64,000 bases of DNA from JAKANT01 sp035502095 (GCA_035502095.1 DATJUX010000043.1:248001-312000), one strand, 5' to 3'. Shown: positions 1-8,431, counted from the first letter of the stretch. Numbers and translations: made by a program. Notes: generated by a model not told the origin, from the letters alone.

Positions 1-176
1 TGGTACTCCCAATACCCGAACAGCAGGTTCTCCGGCTCGCGCAGGAAGATGCTGTAGTTGTGGACGTTGGATCGCGCCAGGCGCTGCAGTACCGAAGGCC
101 ACGTCGCGGCGTGCAGGCGCTTGTATTCGCCGATCTTGTCGGCGGCGATGCCGATCACCATTCCCATGCGTTGCAT
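1..176 (-). CDS. rhaM: L-rhamnose mutarotase, 5' part (truncated by window edge)
   Basis: This reading frame starts at an ATG (complement of 174-176) and runs off the left edge after 58 codons, so roughly half of a ~105-residue protein is visible. The N-terminus MGMVIGIAADKIGEYKRLH, then ATWPSVL, NVHNYSIFL and NLLFGYWEY match the DUF718/RhaM family, which interconverts the alpha and beta anomers of L-rhamnose in the cytoplasm. Tyr18 and His22 fall at the same numbers as the known active-site residues of E. coli RhaM. It is transcribed leftward, away from everything else here, so any partner sugar genes lie outside the window. A CUT2 sugar transporter lies 6 kb to the right, but a direct link is only a guess. 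Confidence 0.85.
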   Translation of the reverse strand, partial: MQRMGMVIGIAADKIGEYKRLHAATWPSVLQRLARSNVHNYSIFLREPENLLFGYWEY

Positions 177-195
177 CGGTTGCTCCGGTTGGCTC

Positions 196-276
196 TGTCA
201 CGCGGAGGAGCGAATGCGACGAAAGATCCCGCGCCCTCGAAGCACCGCGATCCCTCGCCTCGCGCTGGACGACAAG
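196..276. repeat. Dispersed palindromic repeat, copy A (degenerate)
   Basis: The stretch begins TGTCACGCGGAGGAGCGAAT, then GCGACGAAAGATCCC and a right arm CGATCCCTCGCCTCGCGC. It resembles the copies at 4081, 5171, 9401 and 37917. The shared design is a TGTCAT(C/T)C(C/T)GAGGAGCG-like left arm, a GCGACGA(A/G)GG core and a GGAATGACA-like right arm. It is a non-coding intergenic element of the kind scattered through many GC-rich genomes. Its function is unknown. Confidence 0.5.
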
Positions 277-321
277 GATCGCTTGGCTCATCTTGTCTCC
301 GTGGTTGCGCGTTGTTTCTTG

Positions 322-644
322 CTACGCGGCGCGGTCCGCCATTATGGATCGTGCGTGCCGGGGGGCGACGCCGTGCCGATGCCGGCGCCAGTGCCCGCTT
401 CGGGAGGCGCCCGAAGAAGCGTCCCAGCAGTACCCGCCGAGGCCGGCAATCGCGGGAGCGGGGCAGACCCCGCAAAGTGCCCGGCCGGCGCCGAAGATCG
501 CCGCGCCAAGGATTGCGTCGCGATATAGCTCGGAGGGATGCTCGCCGAGCCGCGCCTCGAAGGCGGGTCTTGCCATCAGGCGCAGCCCGAGCTGATCAGC
601 AGGCCCCCGCCGAGGTAGTGCAGAGCGCCGTTCGGGAAACCCAT
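322..644 (-). pseudogene. YeeE/YedE-like sulfur-transport membrane protein, remnant
   Basis: Two leftward frames carry pieces of the YeeE/YedE (DUF6691) family. An ATG at 644 opens MGFPNGALHYLGGGLLI, a typical start for this multi-helix family, but the frame stops at 576. A second frame continues as ARPAFEARLGEHPSELYRDA and then ILGAAIFGAGRALCGVCPAP, which matches the conserved segment near the end of the family (usual form GAALFGxGWGLxGxCPGPA). The middle of a normal protein (~140 residues or more) is missing. I therefore read this as a frameshifted, internally deleted relic, possibly a fusion of the ends of two adjacent yeeE-type genes. The family is thought to move reduced sulfur species, and an SQR/thioredoxin module sits at the other end of the window. 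Confidence 0.5.
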
Positions 645-1136
645 TTCGATCCCATTCACATCGTCCTCCCGGCGCCGATCGAACCTTGCATGCGCACGAC
701 CGCCCGGTAGCGGTCGCGTGCAGCCGCATCTTGGCATTCCCGCCTGAAGACTTGCCGGGCGCGCCAATGCCGGCGGGATGCGCCGAAGCGTCCAGCTGTC
801 ACGGCGCTGTATACGCACTGGCCTTGCGCTGAATTCGCCCGGCTTCCCCATGCACCTTGCACGATGACGGCCGCCGCGCTTGCTTACATTCGGCACGGTC
901 ACACCGTTCCGTCGGGCGGTGCGCCCAAGGCCTTTACCCGCTCGTCAGCCCGGAGTCGCCTTCCCAAACGCTTGCTATTCAGGACGCTGGGGGCGGGTCG
1001 ATACACACCGAACAGCCCTGGCCGCCCGCAATAGCGACCGGCCCCTTGCCATGGACCGCTGGAACTCGAGACTCAGGATCGACGACAAGCCTGCGGCCGG
1101 ATCGTGGCGGTCGCTGCGCAAGGGTGCGCGCAGCCG
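645..1136. other. Intergenic stretch without a supported gene
   Basis: Open frames cross this ~490-bp gap on both strands, but none has family resemblance or a credible ribosome binding site, and they read as high-GC noise. It must hold the promoter for the DUF1631 gene at 1137. The only notable sequence is GGGCGGGTCGATACAC at 991-1006, whose complement matches a site at 17388-17403 at 14 of 16 positions. Confidence 0.5.
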
Positions 1137-3614
1137 ATGAGCCTCGATTCCGCCTCGCTTCCAGGGGCGCTGCAATCCGGCGCGGCCTCGCGCCGGCCGG
1201 GCGCCCGGCGCGTCCTCGAGGAATGCTGGACGCAGGTCCGCAACGCGGTCGAATTGCGCCTGCCCGATATCCTGCTCGAGACTCTTGGGCCGCTCGCGCG
1301 CTCCGAAGACGAGAACGAATCGAAGCCGGCCAAGCTCGTGCTGTTGAAGGACAAGGCGGCTTTGCAGGCGTTCTCCGAATTCCTGCATGCCGAGTTCAAG
1401 CAGGCGGTCGACGACTTCTGCGCGCAGCGTGTGCGTGGCAAGGCGTCCGGGGCACCCGGCCTGAGTCTCGTCGACTATGACGAGATGGAATTCGCCACGT
1501 CGATGGAGAAGGCCAGCGCGCGCATCCGCAATGCCGTCGACAGCGAATTCAGCACCCTGAAGGCCCGGCTGGCCAACCTCGTGCGCGAACCGGAGGTTCG
1601 CGACACCGAGAACCCGTTCCGTCCCGTGATCTTCCTGCGCGCGATCTATCTGGCGCTGGAGCGCGTCGGCATCAACGAGCCCGACCTGCTGCGTTTGACC
1701 AAGCGGTTCGACTCGGCGCTGGTCGAGCCCATTGCGGCGACCTACGCCGCGGTCGACCGGCATCTCGCAGGCAAGGGCATCAGCGCCGACGTGGCGCCGA
1801 TCACGCTCACCCGCAACTCAGTGATGGGCCCCAACTCGGTGATGGGTGGCCCGAACTCGGTCGTCGGCGCCTACCGGAACACGCGCAACACGCTCGGACC
1901 CATGTCGCGCGGCATGGCGTCGACGACGATGGGCCCGTTCTTCGCTTCCGGCGTCGCCGTCGACCAGGTGCTGCAAGCGCTCTACCAGCGCATGGCCCTC
2001 GTCGGTCCTTCGATGATGCCGGGCGCGCCGATGGCCGGGATGCCGGCAATGCCCGGGATGGCGGCGATGCCTGCGATGCCCGGGATGCCCGCGGGTGTTC
2101 CCGGCGCGTTCCCGCAAGTGCCGGTCATGGCGGGACCGGCAGGTCCGGCGCTGCCGACGGTGTCGCCGCAGTGGGCGGCTGCGCCCGCGAGCACGGGCGC
2201 GCCGGGCGTGATGGTCGACCCCGGTCTCCTGGCCGCGATCGCCGAAGCGCAACGGATGGGTGCCGGCGACGTGCCCTCCGTGCAATACGCGGCGATCAAC
2301 CCGGCCGTGCTGCGCGGGCGGATCGCCGAAAAGGCGTCGCGGCAGGTCGACAAGCTGACGATCGAGATCGTGGGGCTGCTGTTCGAGCGCATCCACCAGG
2401 ACAAGCACGTTCCGGCGACGATCAAGGAACAACTGCTGCGCCTGCAGTTTCCGATGATCCGGGTCGCGCTCACCGATACCGAGCTCTTCGTATCGCCCCG
2501 GCAGCCGGCGCGCGAACTGCTCGATCGCATCGCGACGACGTCGATCGGCTGGGTGCCGCAAGGCGACCACAACGAGCGCTACCTGGCGGAGGTCAGGCAG
2601 GCGATCTCCACGGTGCTCGAGTCGACCGACCAGACCCTCGCGCCGTTCCAGCAGGCGCTCGACGGCTTCGAGCAATACCTCGCCCAGGAGAACACGCGCG
2701 ACGACGATCCGGTCGTGCGCGCCCGGCGGGCGCTCGAGGAAGCGGAGACGCGCGAGGTCCAGGCGATCAACGCGACGATCCAGATCCGCCAGGCGTTCGA
2801 AGGCGTCATGCTGGAGTCGTACCTGCGCGACTTCCTGCTCGACACCTGGGTGCGCGTGCTCGTGGCGGCCAACAAGCGCGAGGCCACCGAGCCCGGCCTG
2901 ATGCGGCGCTACCTGGCGCTGGTCCCGGCGCTGGTGTGGACGGTGCAGCCCAAGGTCCATCCCGAGGAGAAGCAGCAGCTGGCGCGCAAGGTTCCGCCGG
3001 TGCTGACCGCCTTGCGCGAAGGACTGGCCCTGATCGACTGGCCGCCGGCGAAATCGCAGGAGTTCTTCGGCCGGCTGCTGAATTCGCACGCACAGGCGGT
3101 CAAGGCGCTCGAACTCGCGCACGGCTCGACGCCGTTCAACCCGAGCACCCTGCACATCAAGCTCGACGGCCTCGCGCTCTCCGCCGATGCGACGCCGGCC
3201 GAGGACAAGGTCGGCGAACTGCCGGTTTCGGACGACGAGGTCGCGCGGCTGCTGGCGGCCGACAAGGTCGCGGTGAAGCACGTGAGCGCACCGCCGCAAG
3301 AAGCGGAGCCGAGCGACGACGCCGAACTCGACCAGCACATCGCCTCGTTCCGCCGTGGCGACTGGTTCGACCTCACGACCGGCGACCGGGCCGAGCGGGT
3401 CCAGCTGCGCTGGCTTTCGCCGCGGCGCGCGATCTACATGTTCGCGACCGCCCGGGACGACAGGATCTTCTCGATGAAACCGGCAACGCTGCGCTCGCTG
3501 ATGCGCGAGGGGCGCGTCGCACCGGTCGAGGCCGAGCGCATCTTCGAGCGCGCGCTGCGGGCGACGATGGACGTGCTCGAACACGCCGCCGGCGACGCCC
3601 GCGCCACTGTCTAG
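1137..3614 (+). CDS. DUF1631 family protein
   Basis: This is an 825-residue soluble protein of the proteobacterial DUF1631 family, whose biochemical role is not established. The N-terminal third (VLEECWTQVRNAVELRLPD, then NPFRPVIFLRAIYLAL) and the C-terminal block (FRRGDWFDLTTGDRAERVQL, then LSPRRAIYMFATA) are the conserved family ends, the last resembling a PilZ-like barrel. Between residues ~225 and 350 there is a low-complexity linker: three NSVMG/NSVVG repeats, then a Met/Pro/Ala/Gly tract (MAGMPAMPGMAAMPAMPGMP). I chose ATG 1137; an in-frame GTG at 1104 would add 11 residues without family support. The gene stands alone, followed by a small lipoprotein. Confidence 0.85.
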   Translation: MSLDSASLPGALQSGAASRRPGARRVLEECWTQVRNAVELRLPDILLETLGPLARSEDENESKPAKLVLLKDKAALQAFSEFLHAEFKQAVDDFCAQRVRGKASGAPGLSLVDYDEMEFATSMEKASARIRNAVDSEFSTLKARLANLVREPEVRDTENPFRPVIFLRAIYLALERVGINEPDLLRLTKRFDSALVEPIAATYAAVDRHLAGKGISADVAPITLTRNSVMGPNSVMGGPNSVVGAYRNTRNTLGPMSRGMASTTMGPFFASGVAVDQVLQALYQRMALVGPSMMPGAPMAGMPAMPGMAAMPAMPGMPAGVPGAFPQVPVMAGPAGPALPTVSPQWAAAPASTGAPGVMVDPGLLAAIAEAQRMGAGDVPSVQYAAINPAVLRGRIAEKASRQVDKLTIEIVGLLFERIHQDKHVPATIKEQLLRLQFPMIRVALTDTELFVSPRQPARELLDRIATTSIGWVPQGDHNERYLAEVRQAISTVLESTDQTLAPFQQALDGFEQYLAQENTRDDDPVVRARRALEEAETREVQAINATIQIRQAFEGVMLESYLRDFLLDTWVRVLVAANKREATEPGLMRRYLALVPALVWTVQPKVHPEEKQQLARKVPPVLTALREGLALIDWPPAKSQEFFGRLLNSHAQAVKALELAHGSTPFNPSTLHIKLDGLALSADATPAEDKVGELPVSDDEVARLLAADKVAVKHVSAPPQEAEPSDDAELDQHIASFRRGDWFDLTTGDRAERVQLRWLSPRRAIYMFATARDDRIFSMKPATLRSLMREGRVAPVEAERIFERALRATMDVLEHAAGDARATV
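2023..2103 (+). repeat. In-frame ATGCC(G/C)GGG-type repeat coding Met-Pro-Gly/Ala
   Basis: Within the DUF1631 gene, short units such as ATGCCCGGGATG and ATGCCGGCAATG repeat several times, giving alternating MPG, MPA and MAA tripeptides. This is slippage-prone low-complexity coding DNA. It keeps frame, so it likely encodes a flexible linker. Confidence 0.7.
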
Positions 3615-3699
3615 CCGCGCGGCCGGCGCGCCAGATTTCAGGTGTATTCGCCGGCGCCGCGCCGGTAGCGATCCTGAAGCACCAGGTTCCTACGATGGC

Positions 3700-3715
3700 C
3701 TCCTCGCCTGAGGAG
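3700..3715 (+). promoter_or_regulatory. Hairpin that would sequester the ribosome binding site of the 3724 lipoprotein
   Basis: CTCCTC-GCCT-GAGGAG forms a perfect 6-bp stem with a 4-nt loop. Its right arm GAGGAG is the Shine-Dalgarno sequence, 8 nt ahead of the ATG at 3724. The pairing is read directly; a translational control role is inference. Confidence 0.5.
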
Positions 3716-3723
3716 CTCATTGA

Positions 3724-4041
3724 ATGCGAACGAGCCGTGTCTGGCTTGACCGCGCGTGCGTCATGCCATTGCTCGCCCTCGCGGCCCTGGCCGCGGGGTG
3801 CGCCACGCCGCCGAAGGAGCCGGCGCAACTCAGCTGCGATCAGCTCAAGGCGGAGATCCGGGCGACCGAGCAGGGCAGGCAGCTCGCGCTGGAGAAGCAG
3901 GAAGACGGCTTCAAATACGTGATTCCCTTCGCCGTGGCCGGCGTTCATGTCGCCGCGAAGTCCGCGGTGGACGACGCCGACCGGTGGCTCGCCCGGCTGC
4001 GCGAGGAATCGCGTTCCAAGCGGTGCGCCCGCCAGGCCTGA
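3724..4041 (+). CDS. Small lipoprotein of unknown function
   Basis: This 105-residue exported protein has a Sec signal (VMPLLALAALAAGC) ending in a lipobox LAAGC, with the lipidated Cys near residue 25. The mature part is short and charged, with CDQLKAEIRATEQGRQLALE followed by FKYVIPFAVAGVHVAAKSAV. That hydrophobic stretch may contact the membrane, and the tail is basic with a second Cys. A strong ribosome site GAGGAG precedes the ATG but lies inside a small hairpin. I recognise no family. Outer-membrane or periplasmic anchoring follows from the lipobox; the role is unknown. Confidence 0.7.
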   Translation: MRTSRVWLDRACVMPLLALAALAAGCATPPKEPAQLSCDQLKAEIRATEQGRQLALEKQEDGFKYVIPFAVAGVHVAAKSAVDDADRWLARLREESRSKRCARQA

Positions 4042-4080
4042 CCGGGTTGTGATCCTGGGGAGGTGCGGGGAACCGCTCCT

Positions 4081-4195
4081 TGTCATCTCGAGGAGCGCAC
4101 GCGACGAAGGATTTCGGCCTCCCGAAGTGCCGAGGCGTCGCCTCCGGCGGCCCCAGGGCCAAGTCGCCACGCCTGACCCGCGGCCGGGATAACGA
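4081..4195. repeat. Dispersed palindromic repeat, copy B
   Basis: Begins TGTCATCTCGAGGAGCGCAC followed by GCGACGAAGGATTTCGGCCT, with a right arm ending CGGCCGGGATAACGA. It is the longest and best preserved left arm of the family in this window. It fills much of the 363-bp gap 4042-4404, where no gene is supported. Confidence 0.6.
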
Positions 4196-4404
4196 ACGCG
4201 TCGCAACAAGCTCCGCGCCGAGCACCAGCCGCCTCTCCCCGCACGCGACCTCCCGCGTCCACGCCAATGGCGACGGCCGAAGCAAGGATGTTTCGGCATA
4301 ACGAGCAAAATGGCGCCGAGAACGCAGGCCATGATGCGTTCGCGAGCGGCCGCGGCGCGGCAGGACGCGACGCCGGGCGACTGGGTCGAGACTGGAGGAC
4401 AAAC

Positions 4405-5073
4405 ATGATCAAGGCAGGCATCGATCAGGACGCGCTCATCAAGCTCTTCGCGGAAACGAGCGCGAAAAATGGCGAAGCGGTGCGCACTGCGGTGCGCGAC
4501 GCGACCGTCAGGGCATTGCAGCAGCGCGAACTCACGATGGAGAACATCAAGCGCGTCGTGCAGACAGTGACCGCGGCGGCGAGCGCGGGCACGGCAAAGA
4601 ACACGGGCGGCCCGGCGGCGTTCGAGGCGATGCTCGGCGAGGCGCTCGCCGGCATGGATTCGGCCCTGATGCAGGCGGTCGAGGCGAACCACAAGGCGCT
4701 GCAGCAGTTCGTCGATCACGGGGCCGCGCAGGACAAGCAGTTCAAGGCGGCGATGACCCAGATCGAAAAGATGGAAGAGTCGTTCTTCAGTGCTGTCGGC
4801 AAAGCGGCGCAAAGTGCGGGGATCAGCGCCTTGCAGCAACCGTGGAACCAGGCACTCACGGCGTTGAAATCGAAAGGATCGGAAACCGGCTCGCAGGCGA
4901 CTCAGGTGGTAGAGGACCTGACCGCGCAGGCCCACGAAGCGCTGCGCCAGGGCCGCGCAATCACCGCGCGCGCCGCGCAGACGATGCTCGAGGGATATGC
5001 CGCGGTGGTGCGCGGCGTGCTGATCGGCATGTCGGAAGGGATGAGCCAGGGCGGGGCGGGCAAGAAGAGCTGA
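4405..5073 (+). CDS. Phasin-like helical protein of unknown function
   Basis: This 222-residue, Ala/Gln/Lys-rich, almost entirely helical protein has no signal peptide. It starts MIKAGIDQDALIKLFAETSA and carries long amphipathic stretches (TQIEKMEESFFSAVGKAAQS, then VVEDLTAQAHEALRQGRAIT), a pattern like phasins and other granule- or surface-associated helical proteins. It probably belongs to an uncharacterised betaproteobacterial family (I recall a DUF6781 label but cannot verify it). ATG 4405 has GGAGG nine bases upstream and is preferred over an in-frame extension to 4267, which runs through non-coding-looking sequence. It is monocistronic and flanked by two copies of the dispersed repeat. 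Confidence 0.7.
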   Translation: MIKAGIDQDALIKLFAETSAKNGEAVRTAVRDATVRALQQRELTMENIKRVVQTVTAAASAGTAKNTGGPAAFEAMLGEALAGMDSALMQAVEANHKALQQFVDHGAAQDKQFKAAMTQIEKMEESFFSAVGKAAQSAGISALQQPWNQALTALKSKGSETGSQATQVVEDLTAQAHEALRQGRAITARAAQTMLEGYAAVVRGVLIGMSEGMSQGGAGKKS

Positions 5074-5170
5074 TTTCGAACGCCCGGTTCAAGGCTGTCG
5101 CTCCAGCGCAGCGGCAGCCGGTGCCTTTCCTGTCTGAGGGCTGATCCGGTGGATCAGTAGCCTGCCAGCT

Positions 5171-5259
5171 TGTCATCCGCAGGAGCGAACGCGACGAGGG
5201 CTTTCGATTTCGCGCCGGCGAAGATTCCGACAACCCCTCAACAACGGCTCGCAATGACA
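5171..5259. repeat. Dispersed palindromic repeat, copy C
   Basis: Begins TGTCATCCGCAGGAGCGAAC, has a GCGACGAGGG core and ends ACGGCTCGCAATGACA, so its ends TGTCAT and ATGACA are exact inverted repeats. It lies between the phasin-like gene and the dehydrogenase gene. Confidence 0.65.
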
Positions 5260-5363
5260 CCATCTCGGCCGCTGCGCCGCGCTGCTTGCGGGTTGGTCGG
5301 TGCGATGCTAGCTTGCCGCGCACAAGAAAACGCACCCCGGCCTCGACCGCAGTTCGAGGCGCG

Positions 5364-6443
5364 GTGCGCAATCAAGGAGACCTCCTGGTCAAGCCGCTGA
5401 TCCTGGTCGATCCGCTGCCGCGCAAGCTCGACCTCATATGCGACGCGACGACGCGCGCGCGCCTGGAGGCGCTCGGCGAGCTCGTGATCTCGGACGACCG
5501 GCCGATGGCAGACGCGGAGGTCGAGCGCCGGTTGCCGGAGGCGGTGATCGTGATCGGGCAGACCGCGATGCCGCGCGAGCGCCTCGAGCGCGCAAAGCAC
5601 CTCAGGGCGATCTTCAACGTCGAGACCAACTTCCTGCCCAACGTCGACTACCACGCGTGCCAGGAGCGCGGCATCTGGGTACTGGCGCCGACGGCGGCGT
5701 TCGCCGTCGCGGTCGCCGAGTCGGCGCTGGCGATGGCGATCGATCTCGTGCGCGGGATCACCGCCGGCGACCGCGCGTTTCGTGCGGGCAAGGAACACTA
5801 CGGGCATGCTAGCAACCGGGACAGCTTTCTCTTCACCGGCGCACCGGTCGGCCTGATCGGCTTCGGCGACCTCGGGCGCACGCTGCGCGCGCTGCTCGTG
5901 CCGTTCCGCAACCCGGTGGCGGTGTACGACCCGTGGCTGCCGGACGAACTGATCCTGGCGCATGGTTGCCGGCCTGCGCCCCTCGACGAGGTCCTGTCGA
6001 CATCGAAGGTGGTCTTCGTCTTCGCATCCGTGACCACGGCCAACCAGGGTTTCCTGGGGCGGCGCGAATTCGAACTGCTGGCGCCCGGCTCGGCGTTCCT
6101 GCTCATGAGCCGGGCCGCGGTGGTGGACTTTCCGGAACTCGTGCGGCAGGCGAACTCCGGTCGCATCAAGGTCGCGACCGACGTCTTCCCGCGCGAGCCG
6201 GTCCCGGCCGACGATCCACTGCGCGCACAGCTCGGGGAAAACCTGCTGCTGTCGGCACATCGCACCGGGGGCATGTTCGAAGCCCTGCATCAGATCGGGC
6301 GCATGACGGTCGCCGACGCCGAATTGATCCTGCGCGGACTGCCGCCGCAGTTGTGCCGGCGCGCCGACCCCGCTACCGCGAGCCAGCTGCGCAGCATGCC
6401 GGTCGGCGCGCCGCGGGTGCACGCGGACGGCGCGAAGAAATAG
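5364..6443 (+). CDS. D-2-hydroxyacid dehydrogenase family protein
   Basis: NAD(P)-dependent dehydrogenase of the D-isomer-specific 2-hydroxyacid family, expected to interconvert a 2-hydroxy acid and its 2-keto acid. The Rossmann motif is VGLIGFGDLGRTL near residue 160. The catalytic Arg is in LMSRAAVVDFPEL, the Glu in FPREPVPADDPLR and the His in LLSAHRTGG. The start is uncertain. The first annotatable codon is GTG 5364 (359 residues), but AAGGAG at 5374-5379 sits correctly spaced before an in-frame CTG at 5385, which would begin directly at the conserved VKPLILVDPLPRKL. A CUT2 ABC transporter follows 92 bp downstream, so it may act on a carbohydrate-derived acid that this transporter imports. 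Confidence 0.85.
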   Translation: MRNQGDLLVKPLILVDPLPRKLDLICDATTRARLEALGELVISDDRPMADAEVERRLPEAVIVIGQTAMPRERLERAKHLRAIFNVETNFLPNVDYHACQERGIWVLAPTAAFAVAVAESALAMAIDLVRGITAGDRAFRAGKEHYGHASNRDSFLFTGAPVGLIGFGDLGRTLRALLVPFRNPVAVYDPWLPDELILAHGCRPAPLDEVLSTSKVVFVFASVTTANQGFLGRREFELLAPGSAFLLMSRAAVVDFPELVRQANSGRIKVATDVFPREPVPADDPLRAQLGENLLLSAHRTGGMFEALHQIGRMTVADAELILRGLPPQLCRRADPATASQLRSMPVGAPRVHADGAKK

Positions 6444-6535
6444 ATCGCCATGCGGGCGCGAACGCGGGACCGCAAGCCGGACGGCACCGTCCCGGCGTGT
6501 ACGCTGCGCGCCTGCCAAGCCAATCGTGCGTGCGC

Positions 6536-7336
6536 ATGAGCGAAACCGCCGCCACCGATCACAAGCCGCGGCTGCTGGAGGCGCGCGACATCTCGAAGTA
6601 CTTCGGCGCGATCCGCGCGCTCGATCATGTCGCGTTTCACCTGGACCGCGGCGAAGTGCTCGGGGTGGTCGGCGACAACGGCGCCGGCAAGTCGACCCTG
6701 ATGAAGATCCTCTCCGGTCTGTTCCAGCCGAGCGCGGGCGAGATCGTGTTCCAGGGCCAACCGGTGCGCTTCGCGAGCCCGCGCGACGCGCACCGCGTCG
6801 GCATCGAAATGGTCTACCAGGACCTCGCGCTCGCCGGGAACATGTCGATCTTCGAGAACATCTACCTCGGGCGTGAGCCGGGCCGGCGCATTCTGGGGCT
6901 CAACGTCGTCGATCACCGGCGCAGCCGCCAGATGGCCTCGGAACACCTGGAACGGCTGCACATCGAGGTCAAGTCGGTCGACCAGAACGTCGAGGACCTG
7001 TCCGGCGGGCAGCGCCAGGCGGTGGCGATCGCGCGTGCCACCGCGTTCGACGCGCGGGTGGTGATCATGGACGAGCCGACCGCGGCGCTTGCCATCAAGG
7101 AAGTCGGCAAGGTGCTCGACCTCATCAAGAGCCTCAAGGAACACGGCGTGAGCGTGATCCTCATCAGCCATCGCCTCGACGACGTGTTCTACGTCTGCGA
7201 CCGCGTGATGGCGCTGTTCCGCGGCGCCAACTTCGCCGAGGCGCCCCTGAACCAGACCACCCGCAACGAGGTGATCGGCTGGATCATGGGTGCCAAGGGG
7301 CACACCACGGCGCTCGCCCACGACCGGGTGCAGTGA
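6536..7336 (+). CDS. CUT2-type sugar ABC transporter, ATP-binding protein
   Basis: This 266-residue single-domain ABC ATPase resembles FrcA of fructose/ribose-type importers. Walker A is GDNGAGKST (residues ~46-54), the Q-loop MVYQDLALA, the signature LSGGQRQAVAIARA, Walker B VVIMDEP and the H-loop LISHRLDD. Most CUT2 ATPases are ~500-residue tandem proteins, but the FrcA subgroup has one domain and this length is complete for it. The stop overlaps the permease start by four bases (GTGA), which implies translational coupling. It powers import of a monosaccharide or polyol; the substrate cannot be read from sequence. Confidence 0.9.
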   Translation: MSETAATDHKPRLLEARDISKYFGAIRALDHVAFHLDRGEVLGVVGDNGAGKSTLMKILSGLFQPSAGEIVFQGQPVRFASPRDAHRVGIEMVYQDLALAGNMSIFENIYLGREPGRRILGLNVVDHRRSRQMASEHLERLHIEVKSVDQNVEDLSGGQRQAVAIARATAFDARVVIMDEPTAALAIKEVGKVLDLIKSLKEHGVSVILISHRLDDVFYVCDRVMALFRGANFAEAPLNQTTRNEVIGWIMGAKGHTTALAHDRVQ

Positions 7337-8418
7337 CGATGGCGGCGCTGGGCGCGATCAGCAACCGCTTCAGCCTCGGCCGGGTCGCCGAGCGCTACGG
7401 CATCGTCATCGTGGTGATCGTGATGATGGTCTTCCTCACGGTCATGCAGCCGGAATATTTCCTGTCGGTGCAGAACCTGACCAACGTCGCCAAGCAGATC
7501 GTGATGAATTCGCTGCTCGCGATCGGCATGTTCCTCGTCATCCTCACCGCGGGCATCGATCTCTCGGTCGGCTCGATCCTGGCGCTGGCGATGATGGCGG
7601 TGGCGATGGCGGACAAGGCCGGCTGGCCGTGGCCGATCGTCATCCTGATCGGCCCCGCGGTCGGGGTCGTGATCGGCGCGGTCAACGGCCTGGGCCTGAC
7701 GCTGCTGCGCCTGCCGCACCCGTTCATCATGACGCTCGGCACGCTGAACGCGGTGCGCGGCCTGACCAACCTGATCTCCGATGGCCGCCCGATCTCGGGC
7801 TTGTCGCCCGAGGTGCGTTTTCTCGGCTCGGCGCAGATTCCGCTGCCCTCGCTCGGGCCGTTCGGCGCCATTCCGGTCAGCGCCTTCGTCCTGCTCGTCT
7901 GCTACGGCGGGGTGGCCCTGTTCCTGCGCAAGATCTCGGTCGGGCGCCACATCTACGCCGTGGGCGGCAATCCGCAGGCGGCGCGTGTCAGCGGAATCGA
8001 CGTCGACCGCGTTCTGCTCCTCGTCTACGTGCTGTCCGGTTTCTTCTCCGGACTGTCGGCGCTCCTGCTGGCAGGGCGGACCGATTCGGGTTTTCCCAAC
8101 GCCGGCATCGGCGCGGAACTCGATGCGATCGCCGCCGTCATCATCGGCGGCGCGAGTTTCTTCGGCGGACGCGGCACGGTGCTCGGCGTGTTTTCCGGCG
8201 TGCTGATCATGGGTCTTCTGCGCAACGGCCTGAACTTGATGAACGTCAGCGTTTTCTGGCAGCAGCTTCTCATCGGCATCATCATCATCCTCGCGGTCTA
8301 CGTCGACGTGCTGCGTCGGCGCGCGGCGGTGCGGACCGAGGAGCTGACGCACTCGCATGCGGGGCACCGACTCCTGCGCCGGATGCGAGGTCCTGGCAAT
8401 CGGAGTACGACAACATGA
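7333..8418 (+). CDS. CUT2-type sugar ABC transporter, permease
   Basis: Inner-membrane permease of 361 residues, matching the RbsC/FrcC family (BPD_transp_2). It has about ten hydrophobic segments and the family landmarks LAIGMFLVILTAGIDLSVGS near residue 75 and VGGNPQAARVSGIDV near 215. The segment LDAIAAVIIGGASFFGGRGT lies near 260. The GTG at 7333 overlaps the ATPase stop; an ATG two codons later (7339) is an alternative. The last ~25 residues (HSHAGHRLLRRMRGPGNRST) look unlike the family and may be a read-through extension. The binding protein gene follows after 13 bp. Confidence 0.9.
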   Translation: MTMAALGAISNRFSLGRVAERYGIVIVVIVMMVFLTVMQPEYFLSVQNLTNVAKQIVMNSLLAIGMFLVILTAGIDLSVGSILALAMMAVAMADKAGWPWPIVILIGPAVGVVIGAVNGLGLTLLRLPHPFIMTLGTLNAVRGLTNLISDGRPISGLSPEVRFLGSAQIPLPSLGPFGAIPVSAFVLLVCYGGVALFLRKISVGRHIYAVGGNPQAARVSGIDVDRVLLLVYVLSGFFSGLSALLLAGRTDSGFPNAGIGAELDAIAAVIIGGASFFGGRGTVLGVFSGVLIMGLLRNGLNLMNVSVFWQQLLIGIIIILAVYVDVLRRRAAVRTEELTHSHAGHRLLRRMRGPGNRSTTT

Positions 8419-8431
8419 TGGGAGAACCCAA

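Noticed and set aside
58..710. Open frames on the plus strand at the left end.
   Set aside because: Arg/Pro-rich with no family match; they overlap the rhaM start, a repeat copy and the YeeE remnant read on the other strand.
1797..2110. Repeats in the DUF1631 gene considered as a CRISPR-like or tandem array.
   Set aside because: Units are short, irregular and in frame within a coding gene, without spacers of constant length.
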